64,000 nt of DNA. Source: Sthenelais limicola. Its lineage: Eukaryota; Annelida; Polychaeta; Phyllodocida; Sigalionidae. A program made the translations under genes and the position numbers. The DNA is taken from the NCBI GenBank assembly GCA_942159475.1, contig OW804094.1, forward strand, positions 24,164,366 to 24,228,365, read 5' to 3'. Shown piece after piece: positions 17,601 through 25,721 of this stretch. Under the pieces are notes generated by a model, which did not search any database, was not told the DNA's origin, and worked only from the letters and a program-made list of their open reading frames with translations. How positions within the stretch are numbered: the first letter of the stretch is position 1; each line of letters begins with the position of its first letter.

Positions 17601-20323
17601 GTAGTCACAGGTGGATTACCGATCGCGGGGATCTCTGCGGGGATCTCCGCGGAGACAGCGGAAGTGCTGAGTCAGAGCTATTTTTAGACAACTACATTTT
17701 TATAGGACGCGTCCTATATGACTATTTTTATTGCACCCCACTTATAGCACCTCTCATATAGCATGCGCGTATAATAAAGCGACATATAGTGTATACATGT
17801 TCATATATTTGCTGTCTCTTGCTGTCAGAATATAAGCTAAAATCAAGTTCACAACACATCTACAAAAACTAAGAGCATCATGGGAAAGATCCGGTTTTGT
17901 GTAATGAAAAAACGTTTTCTATAAACTATATAACATAATGCATTATAGTTCCATAATTCCATGGGAATCAAGATGGCGGACATGCAAGTCCCCTAGGATT
18001 TGGATTTGGATTTGGAATACATTTTTATTGATCAAGGATCACTGTTGAAGAAGAGTCTCCAGCGGACGGGAGGTTTTCGGTCGGTTCTTTTGATTTTTTA
18101 CAAAATGTGGTATAGGCAAGAAACAGTACCAACTCAGTCATAGACTGCTAGTTGGTTTCTTGCAATAGTTTACACTTTAATCAAGAATTCTCGTTGACAA
18201 TATGGCTTATATTTCGGTTTTGTGACTCGCTTAGTGGTATAAGTATCTATTCATTTGAAGGGATATGTACAAAGAATACTCAGTTACTGTATCAATATCA
18301 CTATCAATATAACAATGGGTCAATCAGATGCTCAATCAGTCGTTGACTGTGATTTAGGATGAAGTTGAATACTTACTAATGCCATCTGAATGAGTAGTGC
18401 CAGTCAGCTACAACACCCACTGCGGCTCCTTGTGCTGAGATGGTCACACCATCCCTCTTGTCTATGTCGATATTCACATTAGGCTTGACAAACTTATCAA
18501 CTCTTATCCTTCAACAAAATAGTCATATGTGATGTTTTATAGCAAGATGAGTCACAAGTCGCAAAAACTGGATTTTGAGATATTAACATTTTTGAAAAGA
18601 TGAGATCAAGCTGATTCCAATGATAGTGAACAGTAAGACATCTAAAAAATAGTTCTATATTTTAAGTTTGATATTTTTAGTTTTTGAAAACAAAAGATTG
18701 CAATATTACTGGGTGGACATTTATTAGTAGCTAAATATACTCTATCAGATGACCTTTGAAATGCATGAATATATTTAATACACTGTCCTGTAATTTGATA
18801 CATACATAGCCATTTTGCTACAAACAGCGTTAAGCACCCTAAAAATTAAAGCATTCCCACTAATACATTTGTGAATAAAACACTTAGAAAAATATTTCCC
18901 CCCTACCATTCCCCCTTATCTCAGGGGGTGGGGGGAGGAGATGCAATTGACAAGTGCATAACGACTACTACTTTACTAGTAATTGACCATTAAGAAATAT
19001 TGCGAACATTTATGTTCATGCATAAACAGTATAGAAGTACTTATTGGATGTCCAAATGTTTACCATTATGGGAATTAGCCTGATCTCATCAAACTATTAT
19101 TGTATTTAAAACCTTAAATTTACTTGTGTTTTTGCTATTGAGTTTTATTGTTATTAAAGCAAACTCACCCGGTAACGCTCGCCTTGTCCGTGGTGAAGTC
19201 CTTGAAAGTCCGCCCCTTCAGATCCAACGGCTGCATGAACTGTTGTGCCGCTGAATTAGATGCATATTATGATCAATGAATTGTGAAAATAAACTTACAG
19301 AAATTAGTAACTTGCCAGACGGGTATGTTAGTATTACGTAAATCTAAGTGAGCACTAAATATGAAATAAATCTAAGTGGCTGGTTACTATACTTCTACCA
19401 ATGAGACATCCATGACATCCATGACATCCATACAATCTGGTATCCATGACTACAGAAAATACATCGTTTTAGCTCTATGATCATTCCTGTAGTTCTCCTC
19501 AGGGTATACCAGCCGAAACTTCAAGAAGTATCACAAACAGAAGAAAAATGGGTAAGATTTTCAGAAAATGTACAATTGACCTTCACCAATCTTCTCAAAG
19601 AACCCAAATTTCAGACATAATTAAAGTTCAAAACACAGTTCAACCTAACCAAACACATTGCTAGAATCAATGCAATGCCGAATATACTCGCATTTACCTA
19701 GTATTGACCAAATTACTCCCCCATTGCTTCAATGGGGCGCCATTGACCAGAAGCAGAGCTCTCCTCCTTCCTCTTCCAGGTACCTCGGACCTCTGGTCAC
19801 TACCCTCACCCTCACTCCACGCTACTCCTCCAGAGGGTCAACAACTGTTCCCTCCCACCCATGCCAAAAGAAGGACTTTGTGAAAAAATAGGAGTGAGAA
19901 GTTGGAAGAGTTGACTCTCGCACAACCACTTGAACACCTGGACAGCTTGTATGTCCACTACATATCTCCTCTATTCACACTAGATTATTATTATTATTAA
20001 TACAACCAAGGACGAACAATAGACCCCAGCATATCTATTTTATTTCACTCACCATCTAAAATTTATTTCACTATAGAAAATAAAAACCAGTTGTGCTTCC
20101 AAATTGCAGCCTAATTTAGCAGAATTTACTAAATGTGTAGAGCTGCCAATTGTACATTTTCTGAAAACCTGACCCAAATAATGATAATAATAATTGCAAA
20201 CCTACCATATCTGACTGCCTTATCAGTAAGTCTGAAGCGGATTGCTGGATGTTGAGCCACAGTCATGGTGGCCCAAACCACGAGGCACACCAGCTGCCAG
20301 ATGTGTGTTGTGCTTGTCTTCAT
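8528..20323 (-). CDS. BPI/LBP/PLTP-family secreted lipid-binding protein (13 exons, 3' end missing)
   Basis: Joining 20206-20323, 19169-19250, 18377-18508, 16910-16983, 16402-16562, 15979-16024, 14078-14169, 13179-13352, 12880-13026, 12118-12185, 9656-9695, 9427-9493 and 8528-8604 (complement) gives 426 codons. Every junction is GT-AG, every phase agrees and there is no internal stop. Residues 1-24 form a signal peptide; the mature start HPAIRFRLTDKAVRYAAQ matches the family N-terminus (N/H-P-G-x-x-x-R-I/L-T-D-K-G/A-x-x-Y). The barrel disulfide pair is C150 and C191; NKMVYIWGSDYVVNS (exon 8) is typical of the central region, and KGIDIPGF resembles the C-terminal barrel segment. Family members bind lipid A or phospholipid in two pockets, and BPI/LBP act in antibacterial defence. 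Two oddities: the final exon (about 10-20 residues) is not visible, and about 30 residues expected between exons 8 and 9 are absent. Whether it acts as an antimicrobial or a lipid carrier cannot be told from sequence. Confidence 0.93.
8630..8856 (+). mobile_element. MITE family A in intron 12
   Basis: Full-length copy of the AAGCTCATTTTTGTC subfamily. Its left end lies 25 nt from the first base of exon 13, so the polypyrimidine tract remains but the branch-point zone is MITE sequence. Confidence 0.85.
9014..9255 (+). mobile_element. MITE family A in intron 12
   Basis: Full-length copy flanked by TA at 9012-9013 and 9256-9257. Left terminus TGGGTCAGATCTTCTG, right terminus CTGAAAATCTGACCC. 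Confidence 0.87.
9427..9493 (-). CDS. BPI/LBP-like gene, exon 12
   Basis: Codons 379-400 plus one base. Acceptor TTACTTCCAG, donor AATG|GTAATC. Encodes SNNELNRFMKGITDRILLPT then LN, an amphipathic helix matching the C-terminal domain helix of the family. Confidence 0.88.
9656..9695 (-). CDS. BPI/LBP-like gene, exon 11 (40 nt)
   Basis: Phase 2 in, phase 0 out. Acceptor CTTTCAG, donor CCG|GTTAGT. Completes codon 365 and encodes SKITLESSTGDEP, matching L-K-E-S-K-V-G-L-F in position. The shortest exon; supported because both neighbouring phases fit. Confidence 0.82.
9858..10267. mobile_element. MITE family C in intron 10
   Basis: 410 bp, ends TGTGATGAGTTATAG and TAAAACACACCACA, flanked by TA at 9856-9857 and 10268-10269. 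Confidence 0.87.
10751..11188. mobile_element. Harbinger-like MITE, GAGCG-rich
   Basis: 438 bp with inverted ends AGGTGCGATTCCACTGG and CCAGTGGAATCGTACCT, flanked by TTA at 10748-10750 and 11189-11191. A TTA duplication fits PIF/Harbinger. The interior is crowded with GAGCG and CGCTC on both strands. Inside intron 10 of the BPI/LBP-like gene. Confidence 0.82.
11235..11680 (+). mobile_element. LINE 3' remnant
   Basis: A plus-strand frame from about 11240 reads RSLIYQAPVLWNSIPDHAKK, then YDLREFRTFLRDYMLRE and a stop at about 11357. This is the C-terminal end of a non-LTR RT protein (x-L-W-N-S-I-P-D). A 3' UTR follows, ending in AATAAAG and an (AAT)n tail near 11650-11680, typical of LINE insertions. 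In intron 10. Confidence 0.8.
12118..12185 (-). CDS. BPI/LBP-like gene, exon 10
   Basis: Codons 343-364 plus two bases. Acceptor TAATTTCAG, donor AA|GTAAGT. Encodes STVVSATPFITGHVLKAKIN then DT, matching N-V-S-A-T-L-T-F-x-x-x-K-I-T-G-F-L-K of LBP in position and pattern. Confidence 0.9.
12219..12366. repeat. Foldback hairpin, about 65-bp arms
   Basis: A near-perfect inverted repeat: the left arm includes GATGGATCTAGCATGACGG, the right arm ends CGTCATGCTAGATCCATC, with a short loop near 12290. It begins 33 nt upstream of exon 10, inside intron 9. Sequence to about 12650 may belong to the same insertion, but I cannot fix its far end. Confidence 0.8.
12880..13026 (-). CDS. BPI/LBP-like gene, exon 9
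   Basis: Codons 294-342, phase 0 at both ends. Acceptor TTTTGTGCAG, donor ATA|GTATGT. Encodes KAPTFDITPGGVHFYAQGRA, matching P-x-L-x-V-x-P-x-G-L-x-F-Y at the start of the family's C-terminal barrel. The frame runs on past the donor, but the spliced reading into exon 10 fits the family. Confidence 0.9.
13076..13142. repeat. Hairpin inside the 152-bp intron 8
   Basis: Arms TGAGTTTTGTCTAAGGC and GCCTTAGACAAAACTCA, extended by TCCCGG / CCCGG, with a loop of about 20 nt. It fills the middle of the short intron exactly where coding sequence expected in the family is missing. Confidence 0.8.
13179..13352 (-). CDS. BPI/LBP-like gene, exon 8
   Basis: Codons 236-293, phase 0 at both ends. Acceptor CACTACCAG, donor CCA|GTAAGT. 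Begins GEFTWK (LBP-type G-E-I-x-x) and contains NKMVYIWGSDYVVNSFLYA, the most diagnostic BPI/LBP stretch. Ends YHGRLP, where relatives continue for about 30 residues (D-M-I-P-x-x-x-x-x-x-L-T-T). Confidence 0.95.
13717..13896 (-). mobile_element. MITE family A, truncated, in intron 7
   Basis: The left terminus TGGATCAGATTGTCAG is present; the copy stops after TTAGCAGAAT and lacks the other terminal repeat. Confidence 0.8.
14078..14169 (-). CDS. BPI/LBP-like gene, exon 7
   Basis: Codons 205-235, phase 1 in and phase 0 out. Acceptor CCATTTCCAG, donor AAG|GTGAGC. Encodes VKSTVAKFFTLDYGLTGNPS and then FERDYMDLPIK, aligning with the D-Y-S/G-L segment of the family. Confidence 0.9.
15384..15786 (-). 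pseudogene. LINE reverse transcriptase fragment in intron 6
   Basis: The minus strand reads DSFDTVQLLVKLKTYLIQDL and LWFANYLSNRKQ, then in a shifted frame GVPQGTILRPILFTLYINDL and CTDDTVLLFHNK. These are motifs of a non-LTR RT (K-A-F-D, Y-L-S-N-R-K-Q, G-V-P-Q-G-S-I-L-G-P, Y-A-D-D). The YADD tyrosine and alanine are changed (CTDD) and there is at least one frameshift. Dead fragment. Confidence 0.87.
15979..16024 (-). CDS. BPI/LBP-like gene, exon 6
   Basis: Codons 190-204 plus one base. Acceptor TTTTCTTCAG, donor AAAG|GTATGT. Encodes ICNLAEKHVRNLNLK; C191 is the second conserved cysteine, matching the Cys of S-R-I-C-E-M-I in LBP. Confidence 0.9.
16125..16330 (+). repeat. Repeat family G, intron 5
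   Basis: Starts near GCTGCATTCTCAGCTATTAT and runs through CCAAAATGTTGGCCAAATG. Related stretches are at 26868, 28858, 29035 and 53596. Unclassified dispersed repeat. Confidence 0.65.
16402..16562 (-). CDS. BPI/LBP-like gene, exon 5
   Basis: Codons 136-189, phase 1 in and phase 0 out. Acceptor TTGTCTATAG, donor ATG|GTATGT. Contains C150 in LEFKQCTANAGDF (first disulfide cysteine) and the helix SMLYNLLSSPLVHFMKQKID, matching W-L-L-N-L-F-H-N-Q-I-E-S-K. Confidence 0.93.
16910..16983 (-). CDS. BPI/LBP-like gene, exon 4
   Basis: Codons 111-135 with split codons at both ends. Acceptor TTTTCCTAG, donor ATAG|GTACCG. Encodes NIRDSGTVRIRSSGVGFKVS, corresponding to the G-S-F-D-V-S-V-x-G-I-S-I strand pair of LBP. 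Confidence 0.9.
17170..17762 (+). mobile_element. Family B element with 55-bp perfect hairpin
   Basis: Begins TATAGAGAGAATGG. The arms 17191-17245 and 17252-17306 are perfect 55-bp reverse complements around a 6-nt loop (TACTAC). Near the right end is the palindrome ATAGGACGCGTCCTAT, followed by TTGCACCCCACTTAT. Other copies at 30070, 31853 and 36528 share both ends. No coding frame. In intron 3 of the BPI/LBP-like gene. Confidence 0.82.
17868..17996. mobile_element. MITE family D fragment
   Basis: The right part of a D copy: CATCATGGGAAAGAT through TTCCATGGGAATCAAGATGG and the terminus ATGCAAGTCCCCTA. Confidence 0.7.
18377..18508 (-). CDS. BPI/LBP-like gene, exon 3
   Basis: Codons 67-110, split codons at both ends. 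Acceptor TTGTTGAAG, donor TA|GTAAGT. Encodes VNIDIDKRDGVTISAQGAAV and GVVADWHYSFRWHY; W-H-Y-x-F-R-W matches the G-x-W-K-V-R strand of LBP. Confidence 0.92.
18528..19100. mobile_element. MITE family C, 3' end degraded, in intron 2
   Basis: Starts TGTGATGTTTTATAG after TA. Characteristic C interior follows, but the right terminal repeat has decayed; it also holds an extra GGGGTGGGGGGAGG stretch near 18925. Confidence 0.75.
19169..19250 (-). CDS. BPI/LBP-like gene, exon 2
   Basis: Codons 40-66. Acceptor TCTAATTCAG, donor GG|GTGAGT. Encodes AAQQFMQPLDLKGRTFKDFT; with exon 1 it forms DKAVRYAAQQ, matching D-K-G-L-Q-Y-A-A-Q of LBP. Confidence 0.94.
19549..20176 (-). mobile_element. MITE family A split by a nested insertion, intron 1
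   Basis: The two halves, 19549-19714 and 20099-20176, together make one full copy. The insertion carries a 7-bp duplication CCAAATT on both sides. Confidence 0.88.
19715..20098. mobile_element. Unclassified 384-bp insertion with 7-bp target duplication
   Basis: Flanked by CCAAATT at 19708-19714 and 20099-20105. Starts ACTCCCCCATTGCTTCAATG and ends near AAAAACCAGTTGTGCTT. No terminal inverted repeat and no clear poly(A). A 77-codon plus frame runs through it without a recognisable domain. Confidence 0.75.
20206..20323 (-). CDS. BPI/LBP-like gene, exon 1 (start codon, signal peptide)
   Basis: Codons 1-39 plus one base. I chose the ATG at 20323 because it starts a clean signal peptide (MKTSTTHIWQLVCLVVWA then TMTVAQ) directly followed by the family N-terminus. 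Longer upstream readings add no sensible sequence. Donor TATG|GTAGGT. Confidence 0.93.
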
Positions 20324-20367
20324 GGCTCCTAGATAGAGGTAGTCACAGAGTGTTACTGATACATGTA

Positions 20368-20698
20368 CACTAATGTCTACCCTCTTTGTACAGAGTCTGG
20401 CAACTTGAGACATTATATACAGTAAACCAAATGACCAGAAACATCCTCTGATCACAGATGCATTCCTTTATGATGATTGTCATGGAATACCCCCATGTTT
20501 AGATGTGTAAGAAAATGTTAGTCTTCTAAATGTTAAAAGTCTTCTAAATGTTATCATCTCCTGACCAGTTCCTGACCAATATGTCATAGATAATCAGAGA
20601 TAAGGAAGGTAATTCTGATATTCATAAGTACACTAATGTCTGCCCTTTTTATACAAAGTCTGGCAATCAAATGACAATGACCAGAAAAATCCCCTGTT
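20368..20698. repeat. Tandem duplication in the BPI/LBP-like 5' flank
   Basis: The stretch beginning CACTAATGTCT at 20368 recurs at 20631 (offset 263 bp) with the same order of landmarks (GTCTGGCAA, ATGACCAGAAA). The intervening module 20464-20608, containing CTGACCAATATGTCATAG and GATAATCAGAGATAA, recurs at 23415-23534. Confidence 0.75.
20413..20419 (-). promoter_or_regulatory. Possible TATA box of the BPI/LBP-like gene
   Basis: TATATAA on the minus strand, about 90 bp upstream of the start codon, which would put transcription start near 20385. Placement is inference. Confidence 0.45.
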
Positions 20699-20774
20699 AG
20701 GGAACTAAAATAATTCAAAGGTTTCTTTGTGCTGTAATCGCAAATTGGTAGTCTGCAATATTTCTGGGTGGACA

Positions 20775-21121
20775 ATAGGGGAGTTGCATGTGCCAATACG
20801 CAGGTCTGTACAATGCATCCTGGGAAGGATTCTGATGGAATCTGAGATACTCAAATTGGGCAACATTTTTATCGAAATTTGCAAGAATGTTTTCACCAAT
20901 ATCCTAGCTTGTATAAATGATGTATGAAAACCAAATGCATGATGGGAAAGATGGATAATTGTGTCATGGAAGTATGTATAACACATGGATATTGACATTA
21001 GAGCATTGATAAATAGTCCATGCTGAACATGGCATGTTTTCCAGAGATTTTATACTGTACCATTACTCCCATAATTCCATGCAAATCAAGATTCAAAATG
21101 GCGGCTATGCAAATCCCCCAT
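20775..21121. mobile_element. MITE family D, full copy
   Basis: Ends ATAGGGGAGTTGCATG and ATGCAAATCCCCCAT, inserted in the family C copy. The interior GCATGATGGGAAAGATGG is shared with the copy at 380. Confidence 0.78.
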
Positions 21122-21237
21122 TACTAGGAAGATAGCTGAATATACTCCATCGGGTTACCTTATGCACGTATGCATGGACATATTTAACGCCCTATCTTGA
21201 TATCTGATACATATTCATACAACCTGTAGCACTAGAC

Positions 21238-22015
21238 GAACGGATGCCCAAGCGCTTATTTCGATAAGCGGATGCTATTTCCGAAACACTACGAACGCAT
21301 CGCCATAAATGTACAGCGATTATTAGAGAGGGGGCCCCGGGTCTGCAAAAGCTTTCTCGCACTCATTTTCCTACAAACGTATCCATCCAGGCACATCAAT
21401 AGCCAGCAAAATAACAAAGCTATACTTGAGTTAAGTCAGTTTAACCGAAATGCACACAAGTAAATGACAATCTTCGTTCAAATTACGTTAACACTAGCGT
21501 GAATGGGGACTGCATATCGGCCGATCGACTGACCGTGAAAGTTGGGCCACATGACTGAAATGTATGGGAAATGATACGTAAGGCTTCTCATAGTGTATTG
21601 AGCACGCTCCTTCCGGTCAGACACTTCCGTCTTTGCAACTAACAACAAACAACTAGCCTAGGATTATCACGTGCATGTATTGCTGTCATATTCCATGTAG
21701 AAACTCTGCGATTATTCCATTAAAAAGGTAACGAAATATCGATTCTTCTGCTAAAGTATCATTGTCTGCAGGGTCTGCGAAGCCAGACGCCTGCAGAATT
21801 CGGCAAAACACCGAGTCAACTCGTTCCCAGTGGCCAAGTTTAGCCGGGTCCCCCGGCTCTGCAGTCGCCGAAACCATAATTTTAAAAGCTTTCATTATTA
21901 CCAACGATATAACAAATACAGCGGCCGGAAAATATTCTACTAAACTAACCAACCAAGCAGTTACCGTACGCCTACACAACACAAATTCTCGCGCGGATAC
22001 TTTCTAGATACCCCA
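21238..22015. other. CpG-richer block of unknown origin
   Basis: Base composition differs from its AT-rich surroundings, with many CG dinucleotides. The minus strand holds a 98-codon frame (21686-21982) including KLGHWERVDSVFCRILQASG and FADPADNDTLAEES, which I do not recognise. It interrupts the family C copy, so it is likely inserted DNA, possibly a captured gene piece. Confidence 0.5.
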
Positions 22016-23223
22016 GGGCTTTGTTGCACAATGAATTTCCACGAACGTGCAGCCAATGAGTTAAATCGTGGTAGATCTTTGGTTAAGAACGACCAGGATT
22101 AGAGACGATCAGGCTCTGTTGCACAATCACCCGTCCTAACTCTACACACTTGTGCACGTTCGCAAGTTGCACACTCTTGCACGTACCTATACATGCAATA
22201 CGTTAATGATCAACAGGTAACCCATAGATGCAAGAGGAATTCTCTTCTATGACGGTCTTTTCCAACCTTTTGCCCGAATTAGTCAATGCTTATACTATAA
22301 TATAAACAAAACAATCAAAACTTTCTGACACACACACTCACTTATGTACGTTTTCTATTCCCCATTGGTCACTCTTTATACACTGGTTTATGTATCGCCT
22401 GATCGTGTTCGTTCTTTGGGTAATGACGAGAACTTGTTGCACAATGAATTTGTGGGTTCACGTTCATACATAATCGTGAGAACAAAAATATCTGGGTAAA
22501 AATTGTGTTGCACAAGTCAAAGTTAGGACGACCCTAAAGCACGATATCCACTTAGCCGACAACCGACAACCGACAAAAGTGTCCAAAGGGGACCGACAAT
22601 CGGTTCCCTGCCATCGTTGGTCAACTTCATCGGTTCCTGGTATTTACTTACAAAACAAAAATGTCACCGACGGTGACCGATCGTCGGTCACTGGTATCCA
22701 CTTGTACGATAGTCGTGTACCAGACATTTATTTTGTATTTTAGTTGTGATTTCTTTAGATATTCTTTCAAACGAAGGTCGGTATATTTATCCTACTCCAT
22801 TAATTTATTAATATATTTGGTTCACATTAATTTTGTCACTATTTCAAGTTGATTATATTTTATATTGGTCTTTTTAAGGCATTTTTCTGCATTTCTCCTC
22901 TTATTTATTCTTTTGTATGGTTCCTATCGCCTTATCCCAGTTGCTTATAGTTTTGGAACAATATTTTAACATTTGTGATTTATTTTGCATGTATTTATTT
23001 TTGTTTCTACGTTAATTTAACGTTAATTTATATTTATTCATATATAGGCAGTATGTATGTGTATGTTTGCCTTTTGACTTTGAAGATTAGTTCTTTCCTC
23101 CACTATCCTTATTATATTTCATAATACATTCATAATATATTCTCGCAGAAGTATCCTATACGATCATATCTAATGAATATCGGTAGTGTTTAAGCCTGGA
23201 AGCCCGGTTGTGCAACAAAGCCC
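22016..23223. mobile_element. Non-autonomous DNA transposon, TIR GGGCTTTGTTGCACAA
   Basis: GGGCTTTGTTGCACAA on the left and TTGTGCAACAAAGCCC on the right are perfect 16-bp inverted ends, 1208 bp apart. CAG overlaps both outer edges and may be a 3-bp target duplication. Further GTTGCACAA motifs inside (22118, 22440, 22508) suggest internal nesting. No transposase frame. Confidence 0.75.
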
Positions 23224-23336
23224 AGAATTGGTAACATTCCTACAAAGAGATTCTGTGAATAAGGCACATTGATAAATATTAATTTTGTGACCTATGACAT
23301 TTTATTGCAACACATCACAAATGCAATCCTTTATTT

Positions 23337-23414
23337 ACTTACTTACTTACTTACTTACTTACAGGTCCTCTTCTGGCGGCCTAGGTCCTTTTGGACCTCT
23401 AGTGCCAGCTCGTT
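23337..23414 (-). mobile_element. LINE 3' tail with (TAAG)n
   Basis: Read on the minus strand, a short unique 3' end (GAGGTCCAAAAGGACCTAGG) is followed by about seven TAAG repeats. It splits the duplicated 5'-flank module near TCCTTTA. Resembles a 5'-truncated LINE insertion. Confidence 0.6.
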
Positions 23415-23534
23415 TGATTTATGATGATTTGTCATGGGATACCCCCATGTTTAGATGTGTAAGGAAACGTTAGAGTCTCTATCATCTGCTAAAGTTCCTG
23501 ACCAATATGTCATAGATAATCAGAGATAAGGAAG
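23415..23534. repeat. Displaced copy of the BPI/LBP-like upstream module
   Basis: Matches 20464-20608 through TACCCCCATGTTTAGATGTG, CCTGACCAATATGTCATAG and AATCAGAGATAAGGAAGG. Confidence 0.8.
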
Positions 23535-23941
23535 GTGCTGTGGACATGTCCTGGGAATGTAAACCCTTTCAAGGATCTATATAGCATTGCGTCATTGAGC
23601 TAATGTTGTAATAAATATTTCATTATAATTGATTATTCTGTGTCATGTGCATGATTTTGTTTCCTCATAATTCTAGATATATATAGATAGCAATTTACAA
23701 TTTAGTTAATCCTTCAATAGCATTGTATGAGCCAAAATGGCAGGCTAAAGGTAAATAAATATATTGCAAAAGCAAAAATAAATAAATAAACGGTTTCTAT
23801 CTATCTAAGTCTCCTCAACCGTATTATTTATAGATTTAGCCTACTTTGCTTGTTCGCTGAAATAGTTATTATAAGAAAGATTTCCAACAGATACGGTCTG
23901 CTTCTTGTGATAAAAGAGATATATCATGGCATACTTGTCTA

Positions 23942-24298
23942 AGGCCAAAATAAAAAAGGTGTGTTTCCGATTTACCCCCCCCCCCCCCCTACCTAGAAAA
24001 ACCTTACCCTACCTAAAAAAAATTGTTACCATACCTGATTTTTTTCCCATCATATCTTACTTTTTTTGGATTTTTGGACAAAAAAAGCTTATAAAAGCAG
24101 GAAAACGGGTTTTCCTAACCTGGAACTGTCAAAAGGCACATTTCCCATGTTCAAAACAACTATTGTTATGAAAAAGACATTTTTTTCAGTTCCTGGGAGG
24201 AGGTTTCCAAACAAAAAAAAATAACAAAAAAAAGTTACCACCCCCCTACCTAGTTTTCAGCCAGATAAATCGGAAACACACCTATTTTTTTGTTGGCC
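23942..24298. mobile_element. MITE with TIR GGCCAAAA...GGTGTGTTTCCGATTTA
   Basis: 357 bp, inverted ends of about 33 bp meeting at GGTGTGTTTCCGATTTA, flanked by TA. The interior is C- and T-homopolymer rich. No coding capacity; the 81-codon frame crossing it is not a gene. Confidence 0.82.
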
Positions 24299-25488
24299 TA
24301 ATGCTACCTGTATCTATCACTCAGTCGCAAACTTCTACCTGTATGAGCTTGTCTCGTTACACAAGTGTATTAGCTGTCCTTAATATAGGCCACGCTTCTG
24401 AGGATCAAAATGTCTTCCATTGGTAAATATTAAAATTTACTTTCAATTGTTATGAGTTCTGTACTTTGAGTTATATGTAGGGTTGTTGATTGAAGAATAA
24501 ACTAACAGGACTCCTATGATCTAGGTATAATGTGATTTTGTCATAATGTGCAAAAAGTTAAGAATTAGTGCATGCTGTTGGTAGCATTTATATATCATAG
24601 TTCTTACCTGATGTCTGTAATGCCACTTATAATATTATTATACGTTCAAAAAAATAAAAAATATTTCAGACATTTTCATTTCCATGTAAGTACTCAATAA
24701 ATGTCTAATTTAGCAATGTTATACATACATTTTAGTTTATTCTGTCTAATGCTATGCAAAATTATTTTTGATGCTACATGAAAATGTGAATTGAGCACTT
24801 ACTTGTATTTTCATCTATGTAAGCTCATTATCATTCAGTGAGAGCTTATAGGAATAAAGACAGAGATAAACAAACAAATGAATAATGCTAAACTACTTCC
24901 ATTTAATCTAGTAATCAGCTTGATAGTTATTTGTTTTAGTTATTTGTAATTTTTGTGTGCCCATTGACCTCGGAGATCAGGATCTGGCACTCATTAGTCA
25001 TATTCCACCACAACACACCTCACCCTCACCTCATCCCCCCCCACCCATTAAACTTTCCATGTAAACGCCAATGTCCCTATATCACACATGTCCTCCTAGT
25101 GTTAAGAAATCCTAGCAAAATAAAAGAAATCCTAGCCAGTTGACACAGACGGACACTGCTGTGACTTAGTTATACACAGCAGTGGGCGGTAAACCATGGT
25201 TATTCCAAGCTGAATAAACCCCGTGAGTCCATGTCATTATGTTGTATCACTGTACGATCTCTTGCATTTCCTTACTTGATCACTCATATCTTTGTGGGAC
25301 TGACCTTACAGCAAAGTGTCAAAGGTCAAGGTCACACAAATATAAAGAATTCCCCAGGACCATAGGCACACAAAAATCATAGTCGCCTAACTACCATTTT
25401 CAGGGGCACAGAATGGTGTTTCTAGCATCTTTTAAGGAATTGGCTCCTAGACTAGATATTGGTTCTCTGGCAAAGGGACATGGTCTCA
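24299..25488. other. No gene recognised
   Basis: AT-rich intergenic sequence. I see no exon with family signature, no TIR pair and no long frame. Confidence 0.5.
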
Positions 25489-25490
25489 TA

Positions 25491-25721
25491 TGTGGGTCAG
25501 ATTTTCAGAAAATGTACAATTCACCTTCGTCAATTCTTTCAAATAACCTAAATTTCAGACAAAAATAAAATTCAAAATACAGTTCAACCTAACCAAACAG
25601 ATTGCTAGAATCAATGCAATGCCGAATATACTCAAATTTGACCATTTGTTAACCTGATTTAGCAGAATTTCCTAAATGTGTACAGCTGCCAATTGTACAT
25701 TTTCTGAAAATCTGACCCATG
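25491..25721 (-). mobile_element. MITE family A just upstream of the DUF4440 gene
   Basis: Full copy with both termini and TA at 25489-25490 and 25722-25723. It ends 6 bp before the proposed ATG, so the immediate 5' leader of the next gene is MITE sequence unless an upstream exon exists. Confidence 0.88.

Larger units (their letters stand above)
20735..23319. mobile_element. MITE family C shattered by nested insertions
   Basis: Pieces of one C copy lie at 20735-20774, 21121-21237 and 23226-23319 in the right order. The first gap holds a D element; the second holds 21238-22015 and the element 22016-23223. The final terminus is GCAACACATCACA. Confidence 0.72.
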
